From positions 1-64,000 of the forward strand of contig JAGYOW010000005.1 of assembly GCA_018399285.1 (NCBI GenBank): DNA of 64,000 bases. Reading direction: 5' to 3'. The translations under genes were made by a program, and so were the position numbers. Positions 35,501 to 45,337 of this stretch are shown here, one piece after another (position 1 is the first letter of the stretch; every line of letters begins with the position of its first letter). The notes under the pieces were generated by a model, which saw only the letters and a list, made by a program, of their open reading frames with translations, was not told the origin of the DNA and ran no database searches. This stretch comes from Desulfotignum sp. (GTDB lineage: Bacteria > Desulfobacterota > Desulfobacteria > Desulfobacterales > Desulfobacteraceae).

Positions 35501-36427
35501 ATGAGCGCGTTCGATTATGATCTTGTAATTATCGGTGCCGGTCCGGCCGGACTTACCGCCGGACTTTATGCGGCCAGAGCCAGACTGAATGTGCTGCTTA
35601 TAGAGAAAGCCGTTCCCGGAGGACAAATCATTGTCACGGACTGGATTGAAAACTATCCCGGCTTTCCCGAAGGAATCAGCGGGTTTGATCTGGCTGAAAA
35701 AATGAAAATTCAGGCCGAAGCATTCGGCTTGAAGATGGATACCGCTGAAGTGCATTCTCTGGCTTTGACACCGGATATCAAGGAAGTGGTGCTTCAGGAC
35801 AAGCGGATCAAAGCCAAAAGCCTGATTATTGCATCGGGCGCATCTCCTAAAAAACTGGGCATCGGTGAAGACCGGTATATGGGCAAAGGTATTTCTTTTT
35901 GCGCCACCTGCGACGCTCCTTTTTTCAAAGAAAAAACCGTGGTGGCTGTCGGGGGTGGAGACACCGCGGTACAGGAAGCGATTTACCTGACAAAATTTGT
36001 TAAAAAAGTGTATCTGCTCCATCGCAGGGACGAGTTGCGGGCCACCAAAATTCTTCAGGAAAGAGCCTTTGCCAACAATAAAATCGAAATTCTCTGGGAT
36101 ACTGTGGCCACCGGTGTAGACGGATTTTTCGGTATTGAAGGCGTGCATGTGAAAAACGTCAAAACCGGAGAAGAAAAAATATTAAAAGCCGATGGGTGTT
36201 TCATCTGGGTGGGGACTCTGCCCAACACGGACTTTTTGAAAGATGCGGTAGACACTGATGCCTATGGTTTTATCCGAACTGATGCCAAAATGCAGACCAG
36301 CGTCCCCGGGGTTTTTGCCGTCGGTGATGTGAGAGACACTCCATTGCGGCAGGTGTCCACTGCTGTGGGTGATGGTGCCATCGCGGCTGTTTCCGCTGAA
36401 CATTATCTTGAGAGCATAATTAAATGA
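35501..36427 (+). CDS. trxB: Thioredoxin reductase
   Basis: A 308-residue flavoenzyme of the low-molecular-weight type. FAD loop IIGAGPAGLTAGLYAA at the N-terminus, redox pair Cys134-Cys137 in FCATCDAPFF, NAD(P)H loop VAVGGGDTAVQEA, and C-terminal FAVGDVRDTPLRQV. The second nucleotide loop is followed by LLHRRDELRA; the basic HRRDELRA segment suits NADPH. GGAGAG precedes the ATG. It overlaps bamD by 4 nt. Confidence 0.96.
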   Translation: MSAFDYDLVIIGAGPAGLTAGLYAARARLNVLLIEKAVPGGQIIVTDWIENYPGFPEGISGFDLAEKMKIQAEAFGLKMDTAEVHSLALTPDIKEVVLQDKRIKAKSLIIASGASPKKLGIGEDRYMGKGISFCATCDAPFFKEKTVVAVGGGDTAVQEAIYLTKFVKKVYLLHRRDELRATKILQERAFANNKIEILWDTVATGVDGFFGIEGVHVKNVKTGEEKILKADGCFIWVGTLPNTDFLKDAVDTDAYGFIRTDAKMQTSVPGVFAVGDVRDTPLRQVSTAVGDGAIAAVSAEHYLESIIK

Positions 36428-37083
36428 AACATATTATCTGTTTGATCTGTCTGCTTTTTTTGATGTCTGGATGCGCTTTGTTCGACAGTCCTCGGGGAAT
36501 GGAAAAAACTGCGGATCAACTGGCGGCCGATGGGGCTTCCGCATTCATGAACGAAAAATACAGAGCAGCGATTACCGCGTATACGGATCTGAAAGACTGG
36601 TATCCGTTTTCCCGATATGCCATTTTGGCAGAGTTGAAAATTGCCGATGCCCATTTTCAACTCAAAGAATATGATCAGGCCATTGCGGCCTATGATCAAT
36701 TCGAAACAATGCACCCCAGAAATGAAGCCATTCCATATGTCATCAATCAAATCGGTTTGTGCTGGTTCAATCAGATGGATACGGTGGACAGAGACGTCAC
36801 CCCGGCAAAAAATGCCATGGCTCAGTTCAAACGCCTTATGGAGCAATTTCCAAATGACAAACATGCCCAGGAAGCGCCGGAACGAATCCAGGTGTGCATT
36901 GATCAGATTGCCGGTCATGAGCTGTATGTGGCAAAATTCTACATGAAAACCGGACAGTACCAGGCAGGATTGAAACGGCTTGAACACATTGTGGAATTTT
37001 ATCCCGGGACGGATCAGAGTGAAACCGCATTGAACCTGATCCCGGAATGTGCGGCCCTGGCAGAAGATAAAGAAAAAGAGTAA
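36424..37083 (+). CDS. bamD: Outer membrane assembly lipoprotein BamD
   Basis: A 219-residue lipoprotein of the beta-barrel assembly complex. Signal peptide with lipobox LMSGC; lipidation on Cys17. Tetratricopeptide-like repeats fill the mature part: AAITAYTDLKDWYPFSRYA, EYDQAIAAYDQFETMHPRN, QFKRLMEQFPNDKHA and AGLKRLEHIVEFYPGT, the usual BamD arrangement. It acts at the inner face of the outer membrane with BamA. The ATGA overlap with trxB places a cell-envelope gene in a redox operon, which is odd but positional only. Confidence 0.9.
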   Translation: MKHIICLICLLFLMSGCALFDSPRGMEKTADQLAADGASAFMNEKYRAAITAYTDLKDWYPFSRYAILAELKIADAHFQLKEYDQAIAAYDQFETMHPRNEAIPYVINQIGLCWFNQMDTVDRDVTPAKNAMAQFKRLMEQFPNDKHAQEAPERIQVCIDQIAGHELYVAKFYMKTGQYQAGLKRLEHIVEFYPGTDQSETALNLIPECAALAEDKEKE

Positions 37084-37166
37084 TTTTATCTTTACTTTTT
37101 TTTTTGGCCGGTGTATAAATTTCAGGTTTTAGTTTTGATTAAATCAATTTTGGGAGTGTAGATAAA

Positions 37167-37361
37167 ATGTCAAAAGAATGTGCTATTTGCGGCAAAAAAC
37201 CGATGGTTGGCAACAATGTCAGTCATGCCCACAACTTAAATAAACGGCGTTTCAATCCCAACCTGCAGCGGGTTCGTGCACTTATAAAGCCCGGGTGTGT
37301 CAAAAAAATCGATGTGTGCACCCGTTGCATTAAAGCCGGAAAAGTGACAAAGGCTGCCTGA
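37167..37361 (+). CDS. rpmB: 50S ribosomal protein L28
   Basis: A 64-residue ribosomal protein of the zinc-ribbon (C+) form: CAICGKKP at the start and [10 protein letters not shown] near the end give two CxxC pairs. [15 protein letters not shown] is the L28 signature. GGGAGTG precedes the ATG. Monocistronic, converging on phoH with 3 nt between stops. Confidence 0.96.
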   Translation: MSKECAICGKKPMVGNNVSHAHNLNKRRFNPNLQRVRALIKPGCVKKIDVCTRCIKAGKVTKAA

Positions 37362-37364
37362 AAT

Positions 37365-38684
37365 TTATAAAATTTTGGCCGCCAGCTCCGCCAGCTCGGA
37401 TCGTTCCCCTTTTTCCAGATTGACATGGGCATACAGCGGCTGACCTTTCATCTTTTCGATGATATAGGCCAGGCCGTTGGTCTGACTGTCCAGATAGGGA
37501 TGATCAATCTGGAAGATATCCCCGGTAAAAACAATTTTAGTACCTTCTCCGGCCCGGGTGATAATGGTTTTCACCTCATGAGGTGTCAGGTTCTGCGCCT
37601 CATCCACAATAAAAAATACCCGCACAATGGATCGCCCCCGGATGTAGGAAATGGGGGTGATCACGATTTTTTCCTCCTCAAGAAGTTCCCGAATCTGTTT
37701 GGCCTGTGTATTCTGTTCGTTGAAATGGTTCTGGATCACAGTCAGGTTGTCGTACAACGGCTGCATATAAGGGTCCAGTTTGGAGGCCACATCTCCGGGA
37801 AGAAATCCCAAATCCTTGTTACTCAAAGGCACGACCGGTCTGGCAACAAAAATCTGCCGGTACTGTTGTTTTTTTTCCAGCGCTGCTGCCAGGGCCAAAA
37901 GGGTTTTACCCGTCCCTGCTTTACCTGACACGGTCACCAGCGGAATATCAGGGTTGAGCATGGCATGAAGCGCAAATGTCTGCTCGGCGTTTCTGGGTTT
38001 GATGCCGTAACATACCGTTGGCTGAATCAATCGAACAAACTGACGCGGCCCATCGTAAACGGCCAGTGCCGAGTTGGATCCATTTTTTAAAATAAGATTT
38101 TCATTGGTATAAAATGTGGTATCCATTTCCAGAACGGACATGGGCACTTCAAACGGTTTTTTGTACAATGCATCGAAAACCTGTGGGGAAACATGTTCCA
38201 AGACCTGAAGACCCGTGTACATGTCTGACAGGTTTTCAACAAATTTCGAATTATAATTTTCTGTTTTCAATCCAATGGATCTGGCTCGAAGGCGTAAGTT
38301 CACATCCTTGGTAACAAAAATGACATTCTTAAATTGGTGTTTTTTGGCCACCATATAAGCGATGTTCAAGATCTTGATATCAGATGTGATTTCCGTGAAG
38401 TTATTTTTTATGACCTCATCCAGTGCCATATCCAGACAAATGGAAATCGAGCCTTTCCCATTGGCAACAGGCACACCCTTTTCAAACATTTTTTCACTGG
38501 ACAATGCATCCAGCGTTCTCAAAAAGTCTCTGGCATTGCAATTAATGATGTTGTTGCCTTTTTTGAATTTATCCAACTCTTCTATCACCGTGATGGGGAT
38601 ACAGATATCATTGTCCTTGAACTGGTGAACACACCCGCTGTCATGAAGAATCACATTGGTGTCCAGAATAAAAATTTTTTTCAT
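37365..38684 (-). CDS. PhoH-family PIN-ATPase
   Basis: A 439-residue fusion of an N-terminal PIN nuclease domain (FILDTNVILHD at the start, acidic residues in DKFKKGN and TKDVNLRLRA) and a C-terminal PhoH ATPase: Walker A SGKAGTGKTLLA near residue 255, RGRSIVRVFFIVDEAQNLTPHE (Walker B, read in two parts), and FTGDIFQIDHPYLD. PIN-PhoH proteins are RNA-unwinding nucleases in the cases studied; the role here is inferred. It follows relA/spoT after 31 nt. Confidence 0.93.
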   Translation of the reverse strand: MKKIFILDTNVILHDSGCVHQFKDNDICIPITVIEELDKFKKGNNIINCNARDFLRTLDALSSEKMFEKGVPVANGKGSISICLDMALDEVIKNNFTEITSDIKILNIAYMVAKKHQFKNVIFVTKDVNLRLRARSIGLKTENYNSKFVENLSDMYTGLQVLEHVSPQVFDALYKKPFEVPMSVLEMDTTFYTNENLILKNGSNSALAVYDGPRQFVRLIQPTVCYGIKPRNAEQTFALHAMLNPDIPLVTVSGKAGTGKTLLALAAALEKKQQYRQIFVARPVVPLSNKDLGFLPGDVASKLDPYMQPLYDNLTVIQNHFNEQNTQAKQIRELLEEEKIVITPISYIRGRSIVRVFFIVDEAQNLTPHEVKTIITRAGEGTKIVFTGDIFQIDHPYLDSQTNGLAYIIEKMKGQPLYAHVNLEKGERSELAELAAKIL

Positions 38685-38715
38685 TCACATCTCCGGATAA
38701 ACAAGCGATATACAG

Positions 38716-40872
38716 TTATTCATGTCGAACCACCCGTTTGACTTCCGTTACTTTTTTCACGCGTCTGAGAGCGGACATGATTTTACGCAGCTGGCTTGAA
38801 CTTTCCACCATAATGGTAAAATAAAACATGGCCACCCCGGTATCGGATGTATCGGTTTTGGCGTTGAGAATATTGGCGTTATTTTTGGTTATCACCAAAG
38901 CGATGTCTGCCAGCAGACCGAACCGGTCATCGGTTTTGATCCGGATACTGGCGGGATAGGAATCATGATACTCACCGCTCCATTGCACATCGATCAGCCG
39001 CTCCGGACTCATTTTCAAAACATTGATGCAGTTTTTCCGGTGAATGGTCACGCCCTGACCCTGGGTGATATACCCGGTGATGGGATCTCCGGGAAGCGGA
39101 TTGCAGCATTTGGAAAATTTGACCAGAACATCGTTGAGTCCTTTGACAATAATGCCGGTATCTGTTTTTTTTGACCGGTTGCCGGCACTTTTAGGCAGAA
39201 TCGCCTCTTCTTCTTCTTTGCCTTCTTTTTCCAGATTAGGAAGGGCCTTGTTCAGGACCTGCATGGGCGTCAGTTTACCAAATCCCACATGGGCAATGAG
39301 ATCATCCACGGATTTGAATCCGAATGTGTCCGCAACCTCTCCGATATGTCCGGATTTGATCAAGGCATTGAAGTTCTGATTTTTCTTCCGGAACAGTTTT
39401 TCACACATCTCTCTTCCCAGAGAATAGGAGCGCTCTTTTTCTCGGGCATTGATCAGGCCGCGAATCTTGGTTCTGGCTTTGACTGTTTTGACAAAGGTAA
39501 GCCAGTCCGGACTGGGGGTATGCCCTTTGGTGGTGATGATTTCAACGGTATCTCCGGTCTTGAGTTCATGGGCCAAAGGAACAATTTTTCCGTTCACTTT
39601 GGCACCGGTACATTCCGCACCCACTTCCGTATGAATCAGATACGCAAAATCCACCGGCGTTGCCCCCCTTGGCAGGGTCTTGATTTCTCCGGCCGGGGTG
39701 ATCACATAGATTTCATCCGGATACAGATCAATGCGTACATTTTCCAGAAATTCATCCGGATCATTGAAATTTTCCTGATTTTCCACCAGATTCCGAATCC
39801 AGGCAAACATCTCCCCGGTGTTCTCATCGATATGAGTCCCTTCTTTGTAACTCCAGTGGGCCGCGATACCGGATTCAGCAATCCGGTCCATCTCCCGGGT
39901 CCGGATCTGAATTTCCACCCGCTCCCCTTTGGGGCCGATGACCGTGGTATGGATGGACTGATACATATTGGGTTTGGGATTGCCGATATAATCCTTGATC
40001 TTGTAGTAAATGGGCTTCCACATGGAATGGATGGCACCCATGGCGGCATAACACTGGGGCACGGTGTCCAGAATAATGCGAAAGGCGATGATATCATACA
40101 CCTCATCAAAATCCAGATTCTGGGAAATCATTTTCTGGTAGATACTGTAATGCTGCTTGTACCGGCCCTTGATGTCACAGGGCAGTTCCATCTCTTCCAT
40201 TTTATAATGAAGGCTGGTGGACACCTCTTTGATATAGTCTTCTTTTTCATCCTTGGCCCGGTTCACCATGGCATCGATATGTTCATACTCGTCGGGCAGG
40301 GTGTAGAAAAAAGCGATCTCTTCCAGTTCGTTTTTCACCCAGAATATCCCTAACCGGGCCGCAATGGGCGCATAGATATCCAGCGTTTCCTGGGCAATGG
40401 CCGCCTGTTTTTCCGGTTTTTTGTGATATTTCAGGGTCCGCATGTTATGCAGCCGGTCCGCCAGCTTGATAAGCACCACCCGGATGTCATCGGCCATGGC
40501 CAGAATCATTTTTCTCAAAGATTCCGCCTGCTGGGCCGCTTTATTGGAAAACGGCAGGGCGGATAATTTGGTCACCCCTTCCACAATATGGGCCACACCC
40601 GGACCGAACAGGTCCTGAATATCTTCCTTGGTGGCAGGCGTATCTTCAATCACATCATGCAGCAGGGCTGCGGCGATACTTTCCACATCCAGCCGCATAT
40701 CCGCCAGAATCTGAGCCACTTCCAGCGGATGAGACAGATAAGGTTCACCAGACAGCCTCACCTGCCCTTCATGGACCCGGGCTGAATATACATAGGCCCG
40801 GTCAATGATATCCAGATCCGCATCCGGATTATACTCTGAAATGGTATCCAGTATGTCCGTGATCCGAATCAT
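38716..40872 (-). CDS. Bifunctional (p)ppGpp synthetase/hydrolase RelA/SpoT
   Basis: A 718-residue Rel protein controlling the stringent response. Domains in order: HD hydrolase with LLHDVIEDTPAT and KLADRLHNMRTL (residues 45-155), synthetase with IAFRIILDT, MYQSIHTTVIGP and IQIRTREMDRIAE (about 230-345), TGS (VITPAGEIKTLPRGATPVDFAY, near 400), zinc-finger/helical region (FSKCCNPLPGDPITGY) and C-terminal ACT. Both catalytic halves look intact, so it should make and degrade (p)ppGpp. It sits between proS (36 nt) and phoH on one strand. Confidence 0.96.
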   Translation of the reverse strand: MIRITDILDTISEYNPDADLDIIDRAYVYSARVHEGQVRLSGEPYLSHPLEVAQILADMRLDVESIAAALLHDVIEDTPATKEDIQDLFGPGVAHIVEGVTKLSALPFSNKAAQQAESLRKMILAMADDIRVVLIKLADRLHNMRTLKYHKKPEKQAAIAQETLDIYAPIAARLGIFWVKNELEEIAFFYTLPDEYEHIDAMVNRAKDEKEDYIKEVSTSLHYKMEEMELPCDIKGRYKQHYSIYQKMISQNLDFDEVYDIIAFRIILDTVPQCYAAMGAIHSMWKPIYYKIKDYIGNPKPNMYQSIHTTVIGPKGERVEIQIRTREMDRIAESGIAAHWSYKEGTHIDENTGEMFAWIRNLVENQENFNDPDEFLENVRIDLYPDEIYVITPAGEIKTLPRGATPVDFAYLIHTEVGAECTGAKVNGKIVPLAHELKTGDTVEIITTKGHTPSPDWLTFVKTVKARTKIRGLINAREKERSYSLGREMCEKLFRKKNQNFNALIKSGHIGEVADTFGFKSVDDLIAHVGFGKLTPMQVLNKALPNLEKEGKEEEEAILPKSAGNRSKKTDTGIIVKGLNDVLVKFSKCCNPLPGDPITGYITQGQGVTIHRKNCINVLKMSPERLIDVQWSGEYHDSYPASIRIKTDDRFGLLADIALVITKNNANILNAKTDTSDTGVAMFYFTIMVESSSQLRKIMSALRRVKKVTEVKRVVRHE

Positions 40873-40908
40873 GGGCCGTCCTTATCCCGGATATCGCTGA
40901 TGACCTGA

Positions 40909-42420
40909 TCAATAGGCTTTGGCAAACAATACCCGCTGTTCACTTGGCTTGTCACAACAGATGCATTTGCCGGCTTCTTTGGAAGAATCAAAAGGAATGC
41001 ACCGGATGGTAACGGACAATTCTTTTTTGATGCGTTCTTCGCATTCTTTTGACCCACACCAGTGCGCGTAGACAAATGCGCCGTTACGAGCCCCTTTGGC
41101 ATCCTTGTAAATCTCTTCAAACGCCTGCCAGGTATCGACATGAAATGTGTTTTCTTTCTGGAATGCCAGGGCCCGGTCAAACAACACCTGCTGAATCTGG
41201 TCCAGCGTGTCGGTGATGGTATTGATGAACGTTTCTCTGTCCACACTTTCCTTCTGGCCGGCCTCCCTGTCTCTTCTGGCCACAAACACGGTATCGGCGG
41301 CAACGTCCCTGGGTCCCAGTTCCACCCGGACGGGGATCCCTTTTTTCACCCAGTCCCATCCCCGGGCCCCACCGATATCCCGGTCATCGATCTCCACTTC
41401 CACGGACCGGCCGTGATAGATTTTTTCATTCAGGGCTGCCTTTAATGCATCAGCACTTGCCAGTACTTGTGAGTTGTCCTGATCTTTTTTCACAATCGGC
41501 AGAATCACCACATGGGCCGGTGCAATCCGGGGCGGCACCACCAGCCCGTCATCATCGGAATGAACCATGATCATGCCGCCAATCATCCGGGTGGACGTAC
41601 CCCAGGACGTGGTCCAGGCAAACTGTTCCTGGCCGTCTTCATTCTGAAACCGGATATCTGATCCTTTGGCGAAATTCTGTCCCAGAAAATGGGAGGTTCC
41701 GGCCTGAAGCGCCCGTCTGTCCTGCATCATGGCTTCAATACACGTGGTGTCATCCGCACCGGGAAACCGTTCCGATTCAGATTTTCGACCCTTGATCACG
41801 GGCATGGCCAGCCGGTCCTCAACAAAGTTTGCATACAAATCCAGCATCTGTAATGTTCTTTCCACGGCTTCCTCTCTGGTGGCGTGGGCCGTATGTCCTT
41901 CCTGCCACAGAAATTCGCTGGTGCGCAGAAACATGCGGGTGCGCATCTCCCATCGCACCACATTGGCCCACTGGTTCAGCAGAATGGGCAGATCCCGGTA
42001 CGAGGAGGTCCACCGGGACATGGATTCACCGATAATGGTTTCAGAGGTGGGCCGGACAATCAAAGGCTCCGCCAGTTCACCCGCCGGCACCAGTTTTCCG
42101 TCCGGTCCTTTTTCCAGTTTATGATGGGTGACCACGGCACATTCCTTGGCAAACCCTTCCACATGCTCGGCCTCTTTTTCCAGATATGACAACGGGATGA
42201 AAAGGGGAAAATAGGCATTTTTAACCCCGGTTTTCTTGAACTCGGCATCCATCTGATTCATGATGTTCTCCCAGATGGCATACCCCCAGGGTTTCATGAC
42301 CATACACCCTCTGACCGGGGAATTTTCCGCCATGTCCGATGCCTTGATGATTTCCTGATACCACTGGGCATAATCTTCTTCCCGGGTCGGGGTAATGGCT
42401 GTTTTATTTTTTGCTCCCAT
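40909..42420 (-). CDS. proS: Prolyl-tRNA synthetase, archaeal/eukaryote-like type
   Basis: A 503-residue class II synthetase charging tRNA-Pro. It is the short archaeal-like form (ProS type 3), without the editing insert of the common bacterial enzyme: VRGCMVMKPWGYAIWE, IVRPTSETIIGESMS, RWEMRTRMFLRTSEFLWQEGH, and the C-terminal zinc-binding extension with CSGSK-like HWCGSKECEE, IRCIPFD and CICC. This type is scattered in bacteria and points to ancient transfer. The gene overlaps the ispG end by 17 nt. Confidence 0.95.
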   Translation of the reverse strand: MGAKNKTAITPTREEDYAQWYQEIIKASDMAENSPVRGCMVMKPWGYAIWENIMNQMDAEFKKTGVKNAYFPLFIPLSYLEKEAEHVEGFAKECAVVTHHKLEKGPDGKLVPAGELAEPLIVRPTSETIIGESMSRWTSSYRDLPILLNQWANVVRWEMRTRMFLRTSEFLWQEGHTAHATREEAVERTLQMLDLYANFVEDRLAMPVIKGRKSESERFPGADDTTCIEAMMQDRRALQAGTSHFLGQNFAKGSDIRFQNEDGQEQFAWTTSWGTSTRMIGGMIMVHSDDDGLVVPPRIAPAHVVILPIVKKDQDNSQVLASADALKAALNEKIYHGRSVEVEIDDRDIGGARGWDWVKKGIPVRVELGPRDVAADTVFVARRDREAGQKESVDRETFINTITDTLDQIQQVLFDRALAFQKENTFHVDTWQAFEEIYKDAKGARNGAFVYAHWCGSKECEERIKKELSVTIRCIPFDSSKEAGKCICCDKPSEQRVLFAKAY

Positions 42421-43507
42421 TCACATCCTCCGAATTTTTCGTCATTTTATCGATTTCAAACAATAACTGGTCCACGAGCCGGTCCTGGGCCACTTTTTTA
42501 AATACTTTTCCTTTTTTGAACAAAATGCCGGTACCATCGGCTCCGGCGATGCCGATATCCGCTTCCTTTGCTTCTCCCGGCCCGTTCACGACACATCCCA
42601 TAATGGCAACTTTAATCTGAGTATCCCGTTCAAGTAAAGCTTTTTCTACATCTTCGGCAATTTTAAACAGATTGATCCGGCACCGACCGCAGGTGGGACA
42701 CGATATGATCTCCGGGCCCCGTTGACGTAACCCCAGTGCCCGCAGAATTTCATATCCGGTACGGATCTCCTCCACCGGGTCCCGGGTCAAAGACACCCGG
42801 ATAGTATCCCCTAACCCCTTAGACAACAGCAAACCGATGCCGATGGCGGATTTGGTGATCCCGGCATACAACCCGCCGGCCTCGGTCACCCCCACATGAA
42901 ACGGGACATCGGTTTCAGCGGCCAGCAGTTGGTAGGCTTCCACGGTCCGGGCCACATCCGAGGCTTTCAAAGATACCTTGATATCATCAAATCCCAGATC
43001 CTCCAGTATCCGGATATTGGCCAGCCCGCTTTCCTTCATGGCGGCGGCCGTGGTTCCCAGCCGCTGTGCGATCTCTTTTTCCAGGGACCCGGCATTCACG
43101 CCGATCCGGATCGGAATACCGTGGGATCTGGCACAGTCCGCTACCTGTTTGACTTTATGCCGTGCTCCGATATTGCCCGGATTGATGCGCAACCCGTTTG
43201 CACCGGACTCGGCCGATGCCAGAGCCAGCCTGAAATCAAAATGAATATCCGCGATCACCGGGATGGTAATCTGGTCCTTGATCTGCCGGATGGCCAGCGC
43301 ATCCGCCATTTCCGGCACCGCCACCCGGACGATTTCACACCCGGCTGAAGTCAGGGCATGGATCTGCTGAATGGTGGCTGCCGTATCCCGGGTCTGTGTA
43401 TTGGTCATGGACTGGACTGAAATCGGGGCATCAGACCCCACCATCACCGGTCCCACCCGGATCTGACGGGTTTTTCTTCGAGGCATCACCAGAGAAGCCA
43501 TGTTCAT
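42404..43507 (-). CDS. ispG: 4-hydroxy-3-methylbut-2-enyl diphosphate synthase
   Basis: IspG (GcpE) reduces methylerythritol cyclodiphosphate to HMBPP in isoprenoid synthesis with a 4Fe-4S cluster. Of the 367 residues, the N-terminal TIM barrel has VQSMTNTQTRDT, DIHFDFRLA and GINPGN-like RINPGNIG. The cluster Cys are in SCPTCGRC and MGCVVNGPGEA. It is the short bacterial form. The 58 nt before it separate it from cbiR, so it may be read through from the cob operon. Confidence 0.96.
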   Translation of the reverse strand: MNMASLVMPRRKTRQIRVGPVMVGSDAPISVQSMTNTQTRDTAATIQQIHALTSAGCEIVRVAVPEMADALAIRQIKDQITIPVIADIHFDFRLALASAESGANGLRINPGNIGARHKVKQVADCARSHGIPIRIGVNAGSLEKEIAQRLGTTAAAMKESGLANIRILEDLGFDDIKVSLKASDVARTVEAYQLLAAETDVPFHVGVTEAGGLYAGITKSAIGIGLLLSKGLGDTIRVSLTRDPVEEIRTGYEILRALGLRQRGPEIISCPTCGRCRINLFKIAEDVEKALLERDTQIKVAIMGCVVNGPGEAKEADIGIAGADGTGILFKKGKVFKKVAQDRLVDQLLFEIDKMTKNSEDVNGSKK

Positions 43508-43565
43508 TCCTTTATCATTTCAGACATATTGTGTACCTGAACATATCATATTTGTCACGGTTGCT

Positions 43566-44363
43566 TCAACCCGGCACCGGGGCCGGGATCTCTTCAAACA
43601 TGTCTGACAGAACCGCCAGAGACCGGTTCAGATCCCATCGATTGAAGACTTCCAGGCTGACGGTGCCCTCATATGTTTTCAACACGTCCATGACCTGGCA
43701 CAGCTGATCCAAAGGCAGACGATCCAGGCCGACATGGTCACGGATTTTGTGTCCGGATGCCATAACCCCGTGCAGGTGCATCACGGCAATGCGGTTTTTA
43801 AACATATCCACACTGTGTTGCAGGTCATACCCGTACCGGAAATGATGCCCCACATCCAGACACACCTGCAGATCATGGGCCGCCAGCAACGGCAGCAGAT
43901 AATCCGGCGGATAATCCAGCGTTTCCACGGAAACCATCCCGGGATCCGGCAGATATCGCATCAGCCGGGCCAGGCCGTCCCGGGCCGCCTGCTGCCAGGC
44001 AGTCACATCTTCGGGTGTTCCATGACCCGCCATTTCCAGATGCAAGGTGTGTGTACAAGGTTTCAGGGGCCGGCACAGATCGATTACCCGGGCAAGGGTC
44101 TCTGCGGCATGCTGCCGTGCCTGGGCCGACGTATGGGTCAGACTCACATCCGTGGGCAAATGGATATTATATGTGACATCCATTTGCCCGGACAATTGTG
44201 CCAGTTCCGCAATTTCCGTGTCTGTGGGCAGCACGGTATCCGGCATGCTTTCAAATATCAGCAGTTCGATCTCATCGAAAAACCGGCCGATCTTCCGGAC
44301 ATTGGGAAGAATATGATCCGGAAAAATAAAGGACGTGGTGCCCAGCCGAAACCGTTTTTTCAT
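43566..44363 (-). CDS. cbiR: CbiR-like cobamide-remodelling phosphodiesterase
   Basis: A 265-residue TIM-barrel protein of the AP endonuclease 2/sugar-phosphate isomerase superfamily: RLGTTSFIFPDHILPNVRKI at the start, ELLIFES, NIHLPTDVSL, LHLEM, VSVETLD, CLDVGHHFRYG, VMHLHGV and VSLEVFN carry the barrel's metal-binding His/Glu/Asp. The N-terminal pattern and its place as last gene of the cob operon (ATGA overlap with cbiB) match CbiR. CbiR splits the nucleotide loop of adenosylcobamides so that the lower ligand can be exchanged. A generic sugar isomerase is the alternative. Confidence 0.75.
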   Translation of the reverse strand: MKKRFRLGTTSFIFPDHILPNVRKIGRFFDEIELLIFESMPDTVLPTDTEIAELAQLSGQMDVTYNIHLPTDVSLTHTSAQARQHAAETLARVIDLCRPLKPCTHTLHLEMAGHGTPEDVTAWQQAARDGLARLMRYLPDPGMVSVETLDYPPDYLLPLLAAHDLQVCLDVGHHFRYGYDLQHSVDMFKNRIAVMHLHGVMASGHKIRDHVGLDRLPLDQLCQVMDVLKTYEGTVSLEVFNRWDLNRSLAVLSDMFEEIPAPVPG

Positions 44364-45337
44364 CCCTGAAATCCCTTGAAGACAGTGAGGTTCAAGGCGA
44401 TCAGAACCAGGGCCCCCACCAGTCCGGTGATGGATGCCGCCTGCATCAGCCGGCAGGCGGTATGAACGGCTGAAATATCCGGATCAGTAAACGCGCTGCC
44501 GATATATGGTTTATCCAGCCGGGTGCCATGGTAGATGCTCGGCCCTCCCAGACGAATTCCTAAGGCCCCGGCAAATGCAGCCTCCGGAAATCCCGCATTG
44601 GGACTTTTATGCTGCCGGCCTTCGGACCACCCGGTACGCCATGCCCTTATTCCGGATATTTTGGGCAGACATGCCGCCGCAACCGCGATTACAAAAACCG
44701 ACAACCGGGCCGGAATAAAATTGGCCGCATCATCCAGGCGGGCCGATGCCCGGCCGAACAACACATAGGTCTCATTTCGATACCCCACCATGGAATCCAG
44801 GGTATTGATCATTTTATAAGCCACCGCGCCGGGCACCCCCAGTACCAGTGCCCAGAAAAGCGGGGCCAGAAATCCATCCACAAAATTTTCCGCCACCGTC
44901 TCCACCGCAGCCCGGGTAACTCCTGATTCATCCAGGGTCCGGGTGTCTCTGCCCACAATCAGGCTCAATTTTTTCCGGGCGGTTTTCAGCTCTTTGATGG
45001 ACAAAGATGCTGCCACAGCCATGGCGGCATGTTTGAGTCCTTTAATGGAAAAACAGTAAAACAGCAGGACCGTCTGAACACCCGCACCCAGCAGCGGATG
45101 AATCCACATGGCCCAACCGGTCAACATCCAGGCCATGCCATAGGCAGTCCCCACCAGAAAACCTGTGAAAAAAATTCCGGCTGTCAAAGGATTTTTAAAC
45201 ATCTGCCGGAAACGGGGCTCGAAAAAATGAATCGCTTTGCCCATGCCCACCACCAGATGGGGAAGCTGCCGGGGATCTCCCAGAAAAAAATCCAGGATAA
45301 ATGCCGTGATCAGAATATACCCGCCTGGTTCGATCAT
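44360..45337 (-). CDS. cbiB: Adenosylcobinamide-phosphate synthase CbiB
   Basis: An integral membrane enzyme of 325 residues that attaches (R)-1-aminopropan-2-ol phosphate to adenosylcobyric acid. Marks: LDFFLGDPRQLPHLVVGMGK at the start, VETVAENFVDGFLAPLFWA, YKMINTLDSMVGYRN, FGRASARLDD and SPNAGFPEAAFAGALGIRLGG (read in two parts), all classic CbiB. Four or more transmembrane helices. It overlaps both cobC upstream and cbiR downstream by 4 nt. Confidence 0.95.
   Translation of the reverse strand: MIEPGGYILITAFILDFFLGDPRQLPHLVVGMGKAIHFFEPRFRQMFKNPLTAGIFFTGFLVGTAYGMAWMLTGWAMWIHPLLGAGVQTVLLFYCFSIKGLKHAAMAVAASLSIKELKTARKKLSLIVGRDTRTLDESGVTRAAVETVAENFVDGFLAPLFWALVLGVPGAVAYKMINTLDSMVGYRNETYVLFGRASARLDDAANFIPARLSVFVIAVAAACLPKISGIRAWRTGWSEGRQHKSPNAGFPEAAFAGALGIRLGGPSIYHGTRLDKPYIGSAFTDPDISAVHTACRLMQAASITGLVGALVLIALNLTVFKGFQG

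Noticed and set aside
35114-36148. A 344-codon minus-strand frame
   Set aside because: Opposite trxA and trxB, both certain.
37132-37150. TTGATTAAATCAA before rpmB as an FNR site
   Set aside because: The spacing between TTGAT and ATCAA is 3, not 4, and L28 is not a likely target.
42974-42992. TTGATATCATCAA as a regulatory palindrome
   Set aside because: Lies within the ispG coding sequence and has the wrong spacing.
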